Source: Rahnella inusitata (GTDB lineage Bacteria > Pseudomonadota > Gammaproteobacteria > Enterobacterales > Enterobacteriaceae). Taken from it: a stretch of DNA of 64,000 bases. Position 1 is the stretch's first letter; every line of letters starts with the position of its first letter. Location: the NCBI RefSeq assembly GCF_003263515.1, contig NZ_JYDE01000036.1:1-64000 (forward strand). Reading direction: 5' to 3'. The notes below the pieces were generated by a model. The model made no database searches. It was given only the letters and a program-made list of their open reading frames with translations, and had not been told where the DNA came from. The position numbers were made by a program, and so were the translations under genes. Shown piece after piece: positions 54,440 through 64,000 of this stretch.

Positions 54440-56104
54440 ATGACCTCACCGCGTTTGCAGCAGCAGTTCATCCGGTTGTGGCAGTCCTGTCATGGCGAAG
54501 AAACCGAAACGACCTTGCAGGCACTGTCCGAGATCCTGAACTGTTCACGGCGGCACATGCGTTCATTGCTCAACGCCATGCAGGAACTGGGCTGGCTGGC
54601 GTGGGATGCCGAAGCCGGACGCGGCAAACGTTCCAGACTGACATTCCTGTATACCGGCCTGGCGCTACAGCAGCAGCGCGCCGAAGAGCTTGTTGAGCAG
54701 GATAAAGTCGATCAACTGGTTCAACTGGTGGGCGATAAAACACAAGTGCGTCAGATGTTGCTGTCGCAACTTGGACGCAGCTTCCGTCAGGGCAAACATA
54801 TTCTGCGCGTGCTGTATTACCGCCCACTGTTTAACCTGTTGCCCGGCACCATGTTGCGTCGTTCTGAAACGCATATCGCCCGGCAAATCTTCAGCGGCCT
54901 GACGCGCATAAATGAGGAAAAAGGGGAAGTTGAAGCCGATTTAGCTCATCACTGGCAGGAAATCACACCGCTGCATTGGCGGTTTTATCTGCGTCCGGCG
55001 ATCCATTTCCATCATGGCCGCGAACTCGAGATGGCGGATATCATCGCTACATTTACCCGCCTGCAACAGGCTCACCGGTTATTTAGCAATCTCTCGTCAG
55101 TTTCCTCACCCACACCCAATGTGATCGATATCCATCTGCTGACCCCCGACCGCTGGCTGCCGTGGCTGTTTGGCCATGTTCACGCCATGATCCTGCCGCA
55201 GGAGTGGCAGTCGCTGCCGGACTTTGCCCGGCATCCGGTCGGCACCGGTCCTTACGCCGTGGTGCGCAATCAGAAAACGCAGCTGCGTATCCGCGCGTTT
55301 GACGAGTATTTCGGTTTTCGCGCGCTGATAGATGAAGTGAATATCTGGGTGCTGCCGGAGCTGACCGAAGATCTGGTCCATTCCGGTGTCCAGTTACAGG
55401 CGGATGAATCAGGTAATAGCGAGCTGGAAAGCCGTCTGGAAGAAGGCTGCTATTTCTTGCTGTTCGATCAGCGTTCGCCGGTCGGTCAGCAGGATGAAAT
55501 CCGCGAATGGCTCTGTGAACTGCTCAGCCCGATTGCATTACTTAACGCCGCAGAACCGATTTACCAGCGCTACTGGTCGCCAGCCTACGGCCTGTTGCCA
55601 CGCTGGCATCATAAAGATTCGCAGGCGCGCCCGATAAAACCGCAAGGGCTGACGCACATTACGCTGACGTTTTACAGCGAGCATTCGGAGCATCACGCGA
55701 TCTGCAACGCACTGCGCCCGCTGCTGGCAGCGGAAGGCATCGAGCTGATTATTCAGATTGTGGATTACGCCGTCTGGCATCGCGGCGAGGCGAAAAGCGA
55801 CTTGTGGCTCGGCAGCGCCAACTTCACCCTGCCGCTGGAATTCTCTCTGTTCGCGACATTCTTCGAGCTGCCGTTGGCCGCGCACTGTTTCAGCAATGAC
55901 ATGAGCGAGGACGCTGCGTTATGGCATGCGGGTAAATTCTCCATGGCCGAATGGAGCCAGAAACAGGTTGCCAGCCATCATATTCATCCGCTGTTCCATC
56001 ACTGGTTAGTGTTGCAGGGCCAGCGCAGCATGCGCGGCGTACGCATGAACACTCTTGGGTGGTTTGACTTCAAATCCGCCTGGTTTGCGCCCCCCGACAG
56101 TTAA
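54440..56104 (+). CDS. sgrR: Transcriptional activator SgrR
   Basis: SgrR activates sgrS during glucose-phosphate stress. The 554 residues (E. coli 551) have an N-terminal winged helix (residues 1-115: [32 protein letters not shown]) and a C-terminal solute-binding-like domain of the SBP family 5 type ([22 protein letters not shown]). The terminal block [21 protein letters not shown] is nearly identical to E. coli. ATG 54440 with TTGGAG upstream; the divergent sgrS promoter lies about 60 bases away, where SgrR would bind. Confidence 0.95.
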   Translation: MTSPRLQQQFIRLWQSCHGEETETTLQALSEILNCSRRHMRSLLNAMQELGWLAWDAEAGRGKRSRLTFLYTGLALQQQRAEELVEQDKVDQLVQLVGDKTQVRQMLLSQLGRSFRQGKHILRVLYYRPLFNLLPGTMLRRSETHIARQIFSGLTRINEEKGEVEADLAHHWQEITPLHWRFYLRPAIHFHHGRELEMADIIATFTRLQQAHRLFSNLSSVSSPTPNVIDIHLLTPDRWLPWLFGHVHAMILPQEWQSLPDFARHPVGTGPYAVVRNQKTQLRIRAFDEYFGFRALIDEVNIWVLPELTEDLVHSGVQLQADESGNSELESRLEEGCYFLLFDQRSPVGQQDEIREWLCELLSPIALLNAAEPIYQRYWSPAYGLLPRWHHKDSQARPIKPQGLTHITLTFYSEHSEHHAICNALRPLLAAEGIELIIQIVDYAVWHRGEAKSDLWLGSANFTLPLEFSLFATFFELPLAAHCFSNDMSEDAALWHAGKFSMAEWSQKQVASHHIHPLFHHWLVLQGQRSMRGVRMNTLGWFDFKSAWFAPPDS

Positions 56105-56149
56105 TCGGACTATCGCATCGCGCCGTTAATCTCTAGAATGACATTCGTT

Positions 56150-56258
56150 CTCAACGGGGTGCCCAACTTGTTAAAGCAGCGATGTAAACGCCGCGAGCAA
56201 GTTTGGCTGAGATTTAGACCCGTCGAACCTGATCCGGTTGATACCGGCGGAGGGATTT
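56150..56258 (+). promoter_or_regulatory. TPP riboswitch (THI element)
   Basis: The conserved THI-box segments occur in order: GGGGTGC (56156-56162), GGCTGAGA (56205-56212), GAACCTGAT (56225-56233), and CGGAGGGA (56248-56255), joined by an extended P3 stem AACTTG/CAAGTT. It precedes thiBPQ, a thiamine transporter operon, as expected. Downstream, GGGATTTGAG (56252-56261) can pair with CTCAAAATCC (56277-56286, one mismatch) ahead of a T-rich run, a plausible expression platform that competes with the aptamer 3' end. Confidence 0.95.
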
Positions 56259-56316
56259 GAGACTGCGCCTTGCTCACTCAAAATCCTTTGCCCCTTTATT
56301 TTTTTGGAGCGCAAAG

Positions 56317-57300
56317 TTGAAAAAATTATTGTCCTGCCTGCTGTTACTTTCTGCACCTGCATTTGCTGCAAAACCTGTCCTGACCGTATACACCTACGAC
56401 TCTTTCTCTGCCGACTGGGGCCCTGGCCCTGCCATCAAAAAAGCCTTTGAAGCGCAATGCGGCTGCGAACTGAAATACGTCGCGCTGGAAGACGGCGTGT
56501 CTTTGCTCAACCGTCTGCGGATGGAAGGCAAGAACAGCAAAGCGGACGTCGTGCTTGGGCTGGATAACAACCTGTTGCAAGCTGCGGAGCAAACCGGGCT
56601 TTTCGCCAAAGCACCGAAAACCGACGCCAAACTGACTGTCCCCGGCGGCTGGGATAACAGTACGTTCGTGCCTTACGACTACGGCTATTTCGCGTTCGTC
56701 TACGACAAAAACAAACTGAAGAATCCGCCGAAAAGTCTCGATGAACTGATCAACAGCGATCAGAACTGGAAAGTGATCTACGAAGATCCGCGCACCAGCA
56801 CGCCGGGTCTGGGTCTGATGCTGTGGATGCAAAAAGTCTATGGCGATAAAGCGCCACAAGAATGGCAGAAGCTGGCGAAGAAAACCGTCACCGTCACCAA
56901 AGGCTGGAGCGAGGCCTACGGTTTGTTCCTCAAAGGCGAAAGCGATCTGGTGCTGAGTTACACCACCTCTCCGGCGTATCACATCATCGAAGAGAAGAAG
57001 GATAACTACGCGGCGGCCAATTTCACCGAAGGTCATTACATGCAGGTGGAAGTGGCGGGCCAGCTGGCGAACAGCAAGCAACCGAAGCTGGCTGAACAGT
57101 TTATGAAATTCGTCACTACCGACGGTTTCCAGAAAGTAATACCGACCGGTAACTGGATGTATCCGGTGATCGCCACGCCGCTGCCCGATGCCTTTAATCA
57201 GCTAACGGTACCGGCGAAATCCCTGCAATACAGCGCGCAGGACGTCGCCACTCACCGCACAGAATGGATCCAGGCATGGCAGAACGCAGTCAGCCGTTGA
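56317..57300 (+). CDS. thiB: Thiamine/TPP-binding periplasmic protein
   Basis: ThiB (TbpA) is the periplasmic binding protein for thiamine and its phosphates. The best start is TTG at 56317, with GGAG seven bases upstream, giving 327 residues as in E. coli. It begins with a signal peptide (MKKLLSCLLLLSAPAFA, cleavage before AKPVLTVYTYDSF). The mature protein follows E. coli closely (DWGPGPAIKKAFE, ALEDGVSLLNRLRMEGKNSK, YEDPRTSTPGLGL). No ATG is available in the right place; a TTG at 56257 would add residues inside the riboswitch. It overlaps thiP by 25 bases. Confidence 0.94.
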   Translation: MKKLLSCLLLLSAPAFAAKPVLTVYTYDSFSADWGPGPAIKKAFEAQCGCELKYVALEDGVSLLNRLRMEGKNSKADVVLGLDNNLLQAAEQTGLFAKAPKTDAKLTVPGGWDNSTFVPYDYGYFAFVYDKNKLKNPPKSLDELINSDQNWKVIYEDPRTSTPGLGLMLWMQKVYGDKAPQEWQKLAKKTVTVTKGWSEAYGLFLKGESDLVLSYTTSPAYHIIEEKKDNYAAANFTEGHYMQVEVAGQLANSKQPKLAEQFMKFVTTDGFQKVIPTGNWMYPVIATPLPDAFNQLTVPAKSLQYSAQDVATHRTEWIQAWQNAVSR

Positions 57301-58886
57301 TCCCGCGCTGGCTGTGGCCGGGCGCGGTGGCATCGCTGGCGATGCTGCTGGTTGCCGCGCTGGCGTTAGGCTCTCTGTGGCGTCACGCGCCGCAGATGAG
57401 CGGCGCCTCGCTGTGGCAGGATCCCTATCTCTGGCATGTAATCCGTTTTACTTTCTGGCAGGCGCTGCTTTCGGCGCTCTGCTCGGTGCTGCCCGCAATT
57501 TTGCTGTCGCGGGCGCTGTTCCGCCGCCGTTTTCCTGGCCGTCAGTTACTACTTCGTTTATGCGCCATGACGCTGGTGCTGCCGGTGCTGGTGGCCGTGT
57601 TTGGCATTCTCAGCGTCTACGGCAGACAAGGCTGGCTGGCGCAGCTGTGCGGCTGGCTCGGTATGGATTATCATTTTTCGCCCTATGGCTTACAGGGCAT
57701 TTTGCTGGCGCACATCTTCTTCAATCTGCCGCTCGCCACCCGCCTGTTGTTGCAGGCGCTGGAAAATATCGCTGTCGAACAGCGCCAGCTTGCCGCGCAG
57801 CTGGGCATGAATGCGTGGCAGCAATTTCGTTTTGTCGAATGGCCTGCCCTGCGCCGCCAGATTTTCCCCGCCGCAGCCCTGATTTTCATGCTGTGTTTTG
57901 CCAGCTTCGCCACCGTGCTTTCTCTCGGCGGCGGCCCGCAGGCGACCACGATCGAACTGGCTATCTATCAGGCGCTCAGTTATGACTACGATTTAGGCCG
58001 CGCCGCCACGCTGGCGCTGATCCAGTTGTTCTGCTGTCTGGCGCTGGTGTTGCTGAGCCAAAAACTCAGTCAGGCGCTGCCGGTCGGACAAACGCACTCT
58101 CAGCGCTGGCGTAATCCCGATGATTCCCTGCCGCGCCGCCTCGCCGACGGCGTACTGATCGGCCTTGCCCTGCTGCTGATCCTGCCGCCATTGCTGGCAG
58201 TGATTTTTGATGGCGTGAATCGCGCCGCCGTCAGCGTTCTGCAACAGGCCGCGCTCTGGCAGGCATTGTGGACGTCAGTACGTATTGCACTGGGCAGCGG
58301 GTTGCTTTGTGTACTGCTCACCATGATGTTGCTGTGGAGCAGCCGCGAACTGCGTTTGCGCAAGTTTAGCGGCTGGGCGCAGGCGATGGATCTCAGCGGT
58401 ATGTTGATCCTCGCGATGCCGGGCATCGTGCTGGCGACCGGGTTTTTCCTGTTGATCGGTGATACAACCGGTTTACCACAATCGCCCTGGCCGCTGGTGA
58501 TCCTCACCAATGCGCTGATGGCGGTGCCTTATGCGTTGAAAGTGTTGGATAACCCGATGCGTGACGTCGCAGAACGCTACAACCCGCTGTGTCTTTCGCT
58601 GGATATGCACGGCTGGCATCGGCTGCGCCGGGTGGAACTGAGTGCGCTGAAACGCCCGATAGCTCAGGCGCTGGCGTTTGCCTGTGTGCTGTCACTGGGG
58701 GATTTCGGCGTGATCGCATTGTTCGGCAACGAGAATTTTCGCACGCTGCCATTTTATTTGTATCAGCAGATCGGTTCCTACCGCAGTCAGGACGGCGCGG
58801 TAACTGCGCTGTTATTACTGCTGCTGTGCTTCCTGTTATTCACCCTGATCGAGAAACTGCCGGGCCGCCATGCTGACGCTGAATAA
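57276..58886 (+). CDS. thiP: Thiamine ABC transporter permease
   Basis: ThiP is the inner-membrane permease of the thiamine transporter, with two fused permease domains and about 12 helices. ATG 57276 gives 536 residues, as in E. coli. Each half carries an EAA-type loop: [23 protein letters not shown] in the first and [21 protein letters not shown] in the second, which contact ThiQ. The start lies 25 bases before the thiB stop, and the end overlaps thiQ by 17 bases. This is tight translational coupling. Confidence 0.95.
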   Translation: MAERSQPLIPRWLWPGAVASLAMLLVAALALGSLWRHAPQMSGASLWQDPYLWHVIRFTFWQALLSALCSVLPAILLSRALFRRRFPGRQLLLRLCAMTLVLPVLVAVFGILSVYGRQGWLAQLCGWLGMDYHFSPYGLQGILLAHIFFNLPLATRLLLQALENIAVEQRQLAAQLGMNAWQQFRFVEWPALRRQIFPAAALIFMLCFASFATVLSLGGGPQATTIELAIYQALSYDYDLGRAATLALIQLFCCLALVLLSQKLSQALPVGQTHSQRWRNPDDSLPRRLADGVLIGLALLLILPPLLAVIFDGVNRAAVSVLQQAALWQALWTSVRIALGSGLLCVLLTMMLLWSSRELRLRKFSGWAQAMDLSGMLILAMPGIVLATGFFLLIGDTTGLPQSPWPLVILTNALMAVPYALKVLDNPMRDVAERYNPLCLSLDMHGWHRLRRVELSALKRPIAQALAFACVLSLGDFGVIALFGNENFRTLPFYLYQQIGSYRSQDGAVTALLLLLLCFLLFTLIEKLPGRHADAE

Positions 58887-59577
58887 ACTGACTTATCTGT
58901 ACGAGCATCTGCCGATGCGCTTTGATTTACGCATCGCCGCGGGTGAACGCGTGGCGATCCTCGGCCCGAGCGGTGCGGGGAAAAGTACCATGCTGAGCCT
59001 GGTTGCCGGTTTTCTCGCGCCAGTGAGCGGGCAAATCTTGCTCAACGGTGACGATCACAGCGCGACACCGCCAGCCAGGCGTCCGGTGTCAATGCTGTTT
59101 CAGGAGAACAATCTGTTCTCGCATCTGACCGTGCGTCAGAACATGGGACTGGGCTTACATCCGGGGCTGAAACTCAGCGCGCAGCAAAAGCAGGATTTGG
59201 AAGAGATCGCCCGACAGGTCGGGCTGAGTGAGTGTTTAGATCGTCTGCCCTCGCAGCTTTCCGGCGGCCAGCGGCAGCGGGTGGCGCTGGCACGCTGTCT
59301 GTTGCGTAGCCAGCCGATTTTGCTGCTCGACGAACCTTTCTCGGCGCTCGATCCGGCACTACGCAGTGAAATGCTGAGCCTGCTGGATAAGGTTTGCGGA
59401 CAGCGTAATCTGACGTTATTGATGGTGTCACACAATCTGGATGATGCGGCGCGGATTGCTCCGCGCACGCTGCTGGTCGTCGACGGCAGAATCTTCTACG
59501 ACGGCCCGACGCAGGCGCTGGTAGACGGCAGTGCGCCGGAAGCCAAAGTGTTGGGCATCAGCCCAATCAGCGGGTGA
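58870..59577 (+). CDS. thiQ: Thiamine ABC transporter ATP-binding protein
   Basis: ThiQ powers thiamine uptake. The 235 residues contain Walker [10 protein letters not shown], the Q-loop [12 protein letters not shown], the signature [16 protein letters not shown], Walker [13 protein letters not shown] and the switch His in [12 protein letters not shown] 58870 overlaps thiP by 17 bases. Its end overlaps the convergent dedA-type gene by 11 bases, and no terminator lies between them. Confidence 0.96.
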   Translation: MLTLNKLTYLYEHLPMRFDLRIAAGERVAILGPSGAGKSTMLSLVAGFLAPVSGQILLNGDDHSATPPARRPVSMLFQENNLFSHLTVRQNMGLGLHPGLKLSAQQKQDLEEIARQVGLSECLDRLPSQLSGGQRQRVALARCLLRSQPILLLDEPFSALDPALRSEMLSLLDKVCGQRNLTLLMVSHNLDDAARIAPRTLLVVDGRIFYDGPTQALVDGSAPEAKVLGISPISG

Positions 59578-60334
59578 TCACTTTCCACAGCAGATGGCCG
59601 TAAACTGGCATCATCGGCTGCTTGCTGAGCATCACAATGCTGACCACCGTCGCCACCACGCTCAGCACGCACACAACCCGTAATCGCGTCAGCGGCAACC
59701 ATTTGGTCATCATGTCCGGCGAGCCCTTTCCGGCGCGGAACCAGCGCCACGCCAGCCAGGCACTGAGCCAAATCAGCATCACACTGATAAACAGCAGCCA
59801 TTTGAATACGCCGCTGTTGTGGCTGGCCGGAATGTCGATGGCGACGCCAGCCAGGATCCCCGGCAGGAAATAAACCGGCGGCCAGGTGATACAGCCGACA
59901 ATGTTCGGGGGCGCAAACTTATACGGCGGCAGATTAAGCATACCGGCGACCAGCGGCACCAGCGGGCGCGTCGGCCCGATAAAGCGCCCTAAAATCACCG
60001 TGGCAAAACTGTGGCGATCGAGGGCGTAACCGGTTTTATCCAGCAAGGACTGATAGCGCTGAAGAAAGCGCCAGCGGTGCAGCGGTTCTTTGAATCCACG
60101 CCCGATAAAGTAGGACGCCCAGTCGCCGAGGAAGCAACCGAGTCCGGCTGCCAGCCAGGCTTCGTACAGGCCGACCTGACCGCTGCCGATCAACGTCCCC
60201 AGCGTGGCCATCATGACGGTGCCCGGCAGGATTAGCCCGACCAGCGCCAATGATTCGAAAAATGCGACGACAGCGACAATAATTAAAGCAAAGCCCACCG
60301 ACTGAGCGACCAGATGTTGTAGATAGGCTTCCAT
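59567..60334 (-). CDS. yabI: DedA-family inner-membrane protein (YabI)
   Basis: The 255-residue protein (E. coli YabI 254) is a DedA/SNARE-associated family membrane protein; the family is linked to undecaprenyl phosphate and phospholipid recycling and membrane energetics. The family core is visible: [22 protein letters not shown] with the conserved Glu and Pro, [16 protein letters not shown], and [16 protein letters not shown]. Membrane segments cover most of the chain. ATG 60334. The 3' end overlaps thiQ on the other strand. Confidence 0.93.
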   Translation of the reverse strand: MEAYLQHLVAQSVGFALIIVAVVAFFESLALVGLILPGTVMMATLGTLIGSGQVGLYEAWLAAGLGCFLGDWASYFIGRGFKEPLHRWRFLQRYQSLLDKTGYALDRHSFATVILGRFIGPTRPLVPLVAGMLNLPPYKFAPPNIVGCITWPPVYFLPGILAGVAIDIPASHNSGVFKWLLFISVMLIWLSAWLAWRWFRAGKGSPDMMTKWLPLTRLRVVCVLSVVATVVSIVMLSKQPMMPVYGHLLWKVITR

Positions 60335-60497
60335 AAATTCCCAGTATTCAGTTACGCGAATTGCGCAGATAAATGAGACAAATGTGAGTTTTCTGCATTC
60401 TCATTGTAGTCAAAACATTAAGCGGCTGAATTGTCAGCGCATGAACTTTTACAGTCAACCGCGTAATTGTATGCGTATTTGGCTGAAACCTTAGCAA

Positions 60498-60526
60498 TAG
60501 ACAAAGACTGTATAAATAACCATACT
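60498..60526 (+). promoter_or_regulatory. Candidate polB promoter with LexA-like box
   Basis: TAGACA (60498-60503, 5/6), a 17-base spacer and CATACT (60521-60526, 4/6). CTGTATAAATAACCAT (60508-60523), inside it, resembles a LexA box (CTG-N10-CAG), keeping CTGTAT but ending CAT. E. coli polB is SOS-controlled through CTGTATAAAACCACAG. The mismatch at an invariant base lowers confidence. The rest of the gap between yabI and polB (60335-60572) shows nothing else I can support. Confidence 0.5.
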
Positions 60527-60635
60527 CTGTCTTTGACGATCTCTTATTCATCTCTGTCGTTCCGAGGCGCTTATTAACTCCCCAACCGCACGTCCCTCTT
60601 CTGTCCCCGCTGACGCCACGCCGCGTCAGGGTTTT

Positions 60636-62978
60636 GTGCTAACCCGCCACTGGCGCGACACACAGCGTGGTACCGAGGTGGAATTGTGGCTGGCAACGGA
60701 CGAGGGCGCGCAAAAAATCCGCCTGCCGTTGCAGGAGTCCGTGGCGTTTATCCCGGTGGTTCAGAAGGCTCAGGCGGAACGTCTTCTGGCCGATGAAAAA
60801 AATATCAGTTTGCGCACCTTGCCGATGCAGGATTTCCATTCGCGGCCAGTTCTCGGCCTGTATTGCACGCAGCATCGCCAGCTGATGCGCATCGAAAAAA
60901 TGCTCAAAGAAGGCGGTGTTCAGGTGTATGAAGCGGATATTCGCCCGCCGGAACGTTTTCTGATGGAGCGTTACATCACCGCGCCGGTCTGGTTCAGCGG
61001 TAAACCGGGGCCGGGAAATCTGCTGCTCGACACCAAAATGAAGCCCGCCGAAGGCTACCGCCCGCCGATGAAGCTCTGTTCGCTGGATATCGAAACCAGC
61101 GGTAACGGCGAGCTCTACTGCATCGGGCTGGAAGGCTGCGGGCAACGCCACGTCTATATGCTCGGACCGCCAAACGGTGACCCGGACAGTAAGTTTGATT
61201 TCCATCTGGAATACGTCGAGAGCCGCCCGCAGCTGCTGCAAAAACTGAATGAATGGCTGGAACGCTACGATCCGGACGCCATCATCGGATGGAACGTGGT
61301 GCAGTTTGATCTGCGCGTGCTGCAAAAACACGCGGAACGTTACAAGATCCCGCTGCGTTTTGGTCGCGACGGCGGCGAGCTGGAATGGCGTGAGCATGGT
61401 TTCAAACAGGGGCACTTTTTTGCTGCCGCCGCAGGCCGCCTGATCATTGATGGCATTGAAGCCCTTAAATCCGCATTCTGGAACTTCAATTCATTTAGCC
61501 TTGAATTCGTTTCGCAAAGTTTGCTGGGCGAAGGGAAATCCAGCGACAGCCCTTATCAGCGGCTGGCGGAAATCGAACAGCGTTTTCGTGAAGACAAACC
61601 GGCGCTGGCCCGCTATAACCTGAAAGACTGCGAACTGGTTACCCGTATTTTTGCCAAAACGGAGCTGATGCCCTTCCTGCTTGAGCGTGCTTCGGTCACC
61701 GGTCTGGCGGTCGATCGCAGCGGCGGCTCGGTGGCAGCGTTCACCCATCTTTATCTTCCCCGAATGCACCGCGCCGGTTATGTCGCGCCCAATCTTGGCG
61801 AGCTGGAGGGCGAAATGAGCCCCGGCGGATTTGTGATGGACTCACGCCCCGGTTTGTACGACTCGGTGTTGGTGCTTGATTACAAAAGCCTTTACCCGTC
61901 GATTATCCGCACATTTTTGATTGACCCGGTCGGGCTGGTCGCCGGGCTGCAACAGCCGGATGATGAACACTCGGTTCCCGGTTACCGCAATGCGCGATTC
62001 TCGCGGGAAAAACATTGCCTGCCGGAAATCGTTCGTCAAATCTGGCAGGGACGTGAGGCCGCTAAACAGCAGAAGAATAAACCGCTGTCACAGGCGCTGA
62101 AGATCATCATGAATGCCTTTTACGGCGTACTCGGCTCGAGCGGCTGCCGGTTCTTCGATCCGCGTCTGGCATCGTCAATTACGCTGCGCGGCCACGACAT
62201 CATGCGCCAGACCCGCGAACTGATTGAGGCCGAAGGCTACCAGGTGATTTACGGCGATACCGATTCCACCTTCGTCTGGCTGAATAAAGCGCACAGTCAG
62301 GAAGACGCCGACGTGATTGGCCGTCATCTGGTTGAACAAGTGAATGTCTGGTGGAAGACGCATTTAGAGCAAGAGTACGGGCTGGAAAGCGCGCTGGAAC
62401 TGGAATTTGAAACGCACTACCAGCGTTTTCTGATGCCGACCATTCGCGGTTCGGAAACCGGCAGTAAAAAACGCTACGCCGGACTGGTAAAAGACGCCGA
62501 CGGTGAGCACATCGTTTATAAAGGTCTGGAAACCGTGCGCACAGACTGGACACCGCTCGCGCAGGTCTTTCAGCAGGAACTGTATCAGCGAATTTTCCAC
62601 CGTCAGCCTTATCAGGATTATGTCCGTGACTACGTGGCCAGCACGCTCAGTGGTGAGTTTGATGATAAACTGGTCTATCGCAAACGCCTGCGCCGAAAGC
62701 TCAGCGACTATGAGAAAAACGTGCCGCCGCACGTTCGCGCCGCACGGTTAGCCGATGAGTACAACGCGCTGCACGGACGGGCGAAGCAGTATCAGAACGG
62801 CGGCTGGATTAGCTACGTGATGACCACGTCCGGGCCGGAACCGCTGGAGAACCGCCTGTCCCCGATCGACTACGATCATTACATTGAACGCCAGCTCGAA
62901 CCGGTAGCCGACGGTATTTTGCCTTTCCTGCACGACGATTTTGCTACACTTATTACAGGTCAGATGGGGCTGTTTTAA
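60636..62978 (+). CDS. polB: DNA polymerase II
   Basis: PolB is the SOS-inducible family B polymerase used in replication restart and bypass. The reading frame gives 780 residues from the GTG at 60636 (E. coli 783). Exonuclease motif [10 protein letters not shown], polymerase motif [15 protein letters not shown], motif [21 protein letters not shown] and motif [11 protein letters not shown] are intact. The true start is probably upstream: conserved codons (PRQGF before VLTRHW) continue in frame to an ATT at 60573 that has GAGG five bases before it. No ATG, GTG or TTG occurs in that stretch. The canonical GTG is given here as a minimum. Confidence 0.93.
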   Translation: MLTRHWRDTQRGTEVELWLATDEGAQKIRLPLQESVAFIPVVQKAQAERLLADEKNISLRTLPMQDFHSRPVLGLYCTQHRQLMRIEKMLKEGGVQVYEADIRPPERFLMERYITAPVWFSGKPGPGNLLLDTKMKPAEGYRPPMKLCSLDIETSGNGELYCIGLEGCGQRHVYMLGPPNGDPDSKFDFHLEYVESRPQLLQKLNEWLERYDPDAIIGWNVVQFDLRVLQKHAERYKIPLRFGRDGGELEWREHGFKQGHFFAAAAGRLIIDGIEALKSAFWNFNSFSLEFVSQSLLGEGKSSDSPYQRLAEIEQRFREDKPALARYNLKDCELVTRIFAKTELMPFLLERASVTGLAVDRSGGSVAAFTHLYLPRMHRAGYVAPNLGELEGEMSPGGFVMDSRPGLYDSVLVLDYKSLYPSIIRTFLIDPVGLVAGLQQPDDEHSVPGYRNARFSREKHCLPEIVRQIWQGREAAKQQKNKPLSQALKIIMNAFYGVLGSSGCRFFDPRLASSITLRGHDIMRQTRELIEAEGYQVIYGDTDSTFVWLNKAHSQEDADVIGRHLVEQVNVWWKTHLEQEYGLESALELEFETHYQRFLMPTIRGSETGSKKRYAGLVKDADGEHIVYKGLETVRTDWTPLAQVFQQELYQRIFHRQPYQDYVRDYVASTLSGEFDDKLVYRKRLRRKLSDYEKNVPPHVRAARLADEYNALHGRAKQYQNGGWISYVMTTSGPEPLENRLSPIDYDHYIERQLEPVADGILPFLHDDFATLITGQMGLF

Positions 62979-63201
62979 ACAAAAGTTGGCGCGAGTCCGG
63001 TGATTCGCAGGTGACGAATCGTTTACCTTCCATTACCATAGCGCCCTTTCCCATTTCTGAATCATCCTCACACAGTGAAACACTCCGCGCCTTCGGGCGG
63101 GGAAAGAAGACTATTGCCCGCGCGTTATCCGAGGCATAGCAAGCATTGCGCAGTTGACGTCGCAGTTGCCACATCTGGAACATACAACACAGAGAGAGAT
63201 T

Positions 63202-64000
63202 ATGCCGTTTACATTGGGTCAACGCTGGATAAGCGATACGGAAAGCGAATTAGGATTAGGCACCGTGGTTGCAATAGATGTGCGCATGGTGACTTTGCTT
63301 TTCCCCGCCACCGGTGAAAACCGTTTGTATGCCCGAAATGATTCCCCGATCACCCGCGTGATGTTCAATACCGGTGATACCATCAGCTGCCACGAAGGCT
63401 GGCAGCTGCAAGTCGAAGAAGTCATTGAAGATAAAGGTCTCTTGACCTATATCGGCACCCGTCTTGATACAGAAGAAACCGGCGTCGCGATGCGCGAAGT
63501 GCTGCTCGACAGCAAGCTGACCTTCAGCAAGCCGCAGGATCGCCTGTTCGCCGGTCAGATCGACCGCATGGATCGTTTCGCCCTGCGCTTTCGTGCCCGT
63601 AAATATCAGCGCGAACAGTTCCGTCTGGAATTCGGTGGCCTGCGCGGTATGCGCGCCAGCCTGATCCCGCATCAGTTACACATTGCTTATGAAGTCGGTC
63701 AGCGTCATGCGCCACGTGTTTTACTGGCCGATGAAGTGGGTCTGGGTAAAACCATCGAAGCGGGGATGATCATCCATCAGCAACTGCTGTCAGGCCGCGC
63801 CGAACGCGTGCTGATCGTGGTACCGGAAACACTGCAACACCAGTGGCTGGTCGAAATGCTGCGCCGCTTCAACCTGCGCTTCTCCCTGTTTGATGACGAT
63901 CGCTACGCGGAATCCGTTCACGAAGCGACTAACCCGTTTGAAACCGAACAGCTGGTTATCTGCTCGCTGGACTTCGTACGCCGCAACAAATCTCGTCTGG
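63202..64000 (+). CDS. rapA: RNA polymerase-associated ATPase RapA (partial)
   Basis: The first 266 residues of RapA (HepA, 968 in E. coli), the SWI2/SNF2 ATPase that recycles RNA polymerase. The N-terminal Tudor-like domains start [20 protein letters not shown] and include [23 protein letters not shown]; the ATPase core follows with Walker [16 protein letters not shown] and motif Ia [16 protein letters not shown] 63202 with AGAGAGAG upstream. The gene runs off the right edge. The 223-base gap behind polB holds only small GC hairpins (GATTCG/CGAATC at 63002-63020; CGCC-TTCG-GGCG near 63088), neither with a U tract. Confidence 0.97.
   Translation, partial: MPFTLGQRWISDTESELGLGTVVAIDVRMVTLLFPATGENRLYARNDSPITRVMFNTGDTISCHEGWQLQVEEVIEDKGLLTYIGTRLDTEETGVAMREVLLDSKLTFSKPQDRLFAGQIDRMDRFALRFRARKYQREQFRLEFGGLRGMRASLIPHQLHIAYEVGQRHAPRVLLADEVGLGKTIEAGMIIHQQLLSGRAERVLIVVPETLQHQWLVEMLRRFNLRFSLFDDDRYAESVHEATNPFETEQLVICSLDFVRRNKSRL

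Noticed and set aside
56257-56316. Upstream TTG start for thiB
   Set aside because: It would place coding sequence in the riboswitch platform and precede the signal peptide with 20 unconserved residues.
60639-61415. 258-codon antisense frame over polB
   Set aside because: Shadow of the conserved polymerase frame; no start signal or domain.

Overview
This window is a stretch of chromosome from a gammaproteobacterium of the order Enterobacterales. Nearly every gene matches an Escherichia coli gene in length and sequence and in the same order: aceF-aceE-pdhR-aroP, ampE-ampD, nadC, ppdD-hofB-hofC, guaC, coaE-zapD-yacG, mutT, secA-secM, lpxC, the dcw cluster from ftsZ to mraZ, cra, ilvHI, leuO, leuLABCD, setA-sgrS/T-sgrR, thiBPQ, dedA/yabI, polB and rapA. 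The whole block is inverted relative to the usual E. coli orientation. Several traits point away from Escherichia/Salmonella and toward a Yersiniaceae-type relative (Rahnella/Serratia/Yersinia-like): a DUF721/dciA gene kept between lpxC and secM, a long SgrT, a short FtsL, and two accessory insertions. The genus is an inference, because no rRNA or marker comparison was possible.

Layout. 1-4.1 kb: pyruvate dehydrogenase genes (aceF partial, aceE) with their repressor gene pdhR, its promoter and a perfect PdhR palindrome. 4.3-8.5 kb: aroP behind two TyrR-type boxes, then a two-gene sugar locus (GPH-family symporter plus GH43 glycosidase) that E. coli lacks at this place. 8.5-17.5 kb: cell-wall recycling (ampD, ampE), NAD synthesis (nadC), type IV pilin genes (ppdD, hofB, hofC), GMP reductase, CoA synthesis, ZapD and YacG. 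17.5-39.9 kb: mutT, secA/secM, dciA in antisense orientation, lpxC, then the division and cell-wall cluster ftsZ-ftsA-ftsQ-ddlB-murC-murG-ftsW-murD-mraY-murF-murE-ftsI-ftsL-rsmH-mraZ. All of the cluster is on the minus strand with very short gaps or overlaps, driven from a recognisable mra promoter with three MraZ repeats. 39.9-52.8 kb: Cra, acetohydroxyacid synthase III, an inserted acyl-CoA ligase, LeuO, and the attenuated leucine operon. 52.8-56.1 kb: the sugar-phosphate stress module (SetA, sRNA SgrS with SgrT, SgrR). 56.1-64 kb: TPP riboswitch with the thiamine ABC transporter, DedA-type protein, DNA polymerase II, and the start of rapA.

How the genes work together. The window is mainly housekeeping: entry of pyruvate into the TCA cycle, branched-chain amino acid synthesis, envelope precursor synthesis and division, and protein export. 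Non-coding control is rich: PdhR and TyrR operators, MraZ boxes, SecM arrest peptide, leu attenuator, SgrS sRNA, THI riboswitch, and a candidate LexA-like box at polB. No insertion sequence, prophage, CRISPR array, tRNA or rRNA was seen.

No clearly new multi-gene system was found. The items most worth a second look are the dciA gene lying antisense inside the lpxC-secM interval, the diverged SgrS/SgrT, the variant SecM arrest sequence, a branched hairpin in the pdhR-aceE leader, and a likely non-canonical ATT start for polB.
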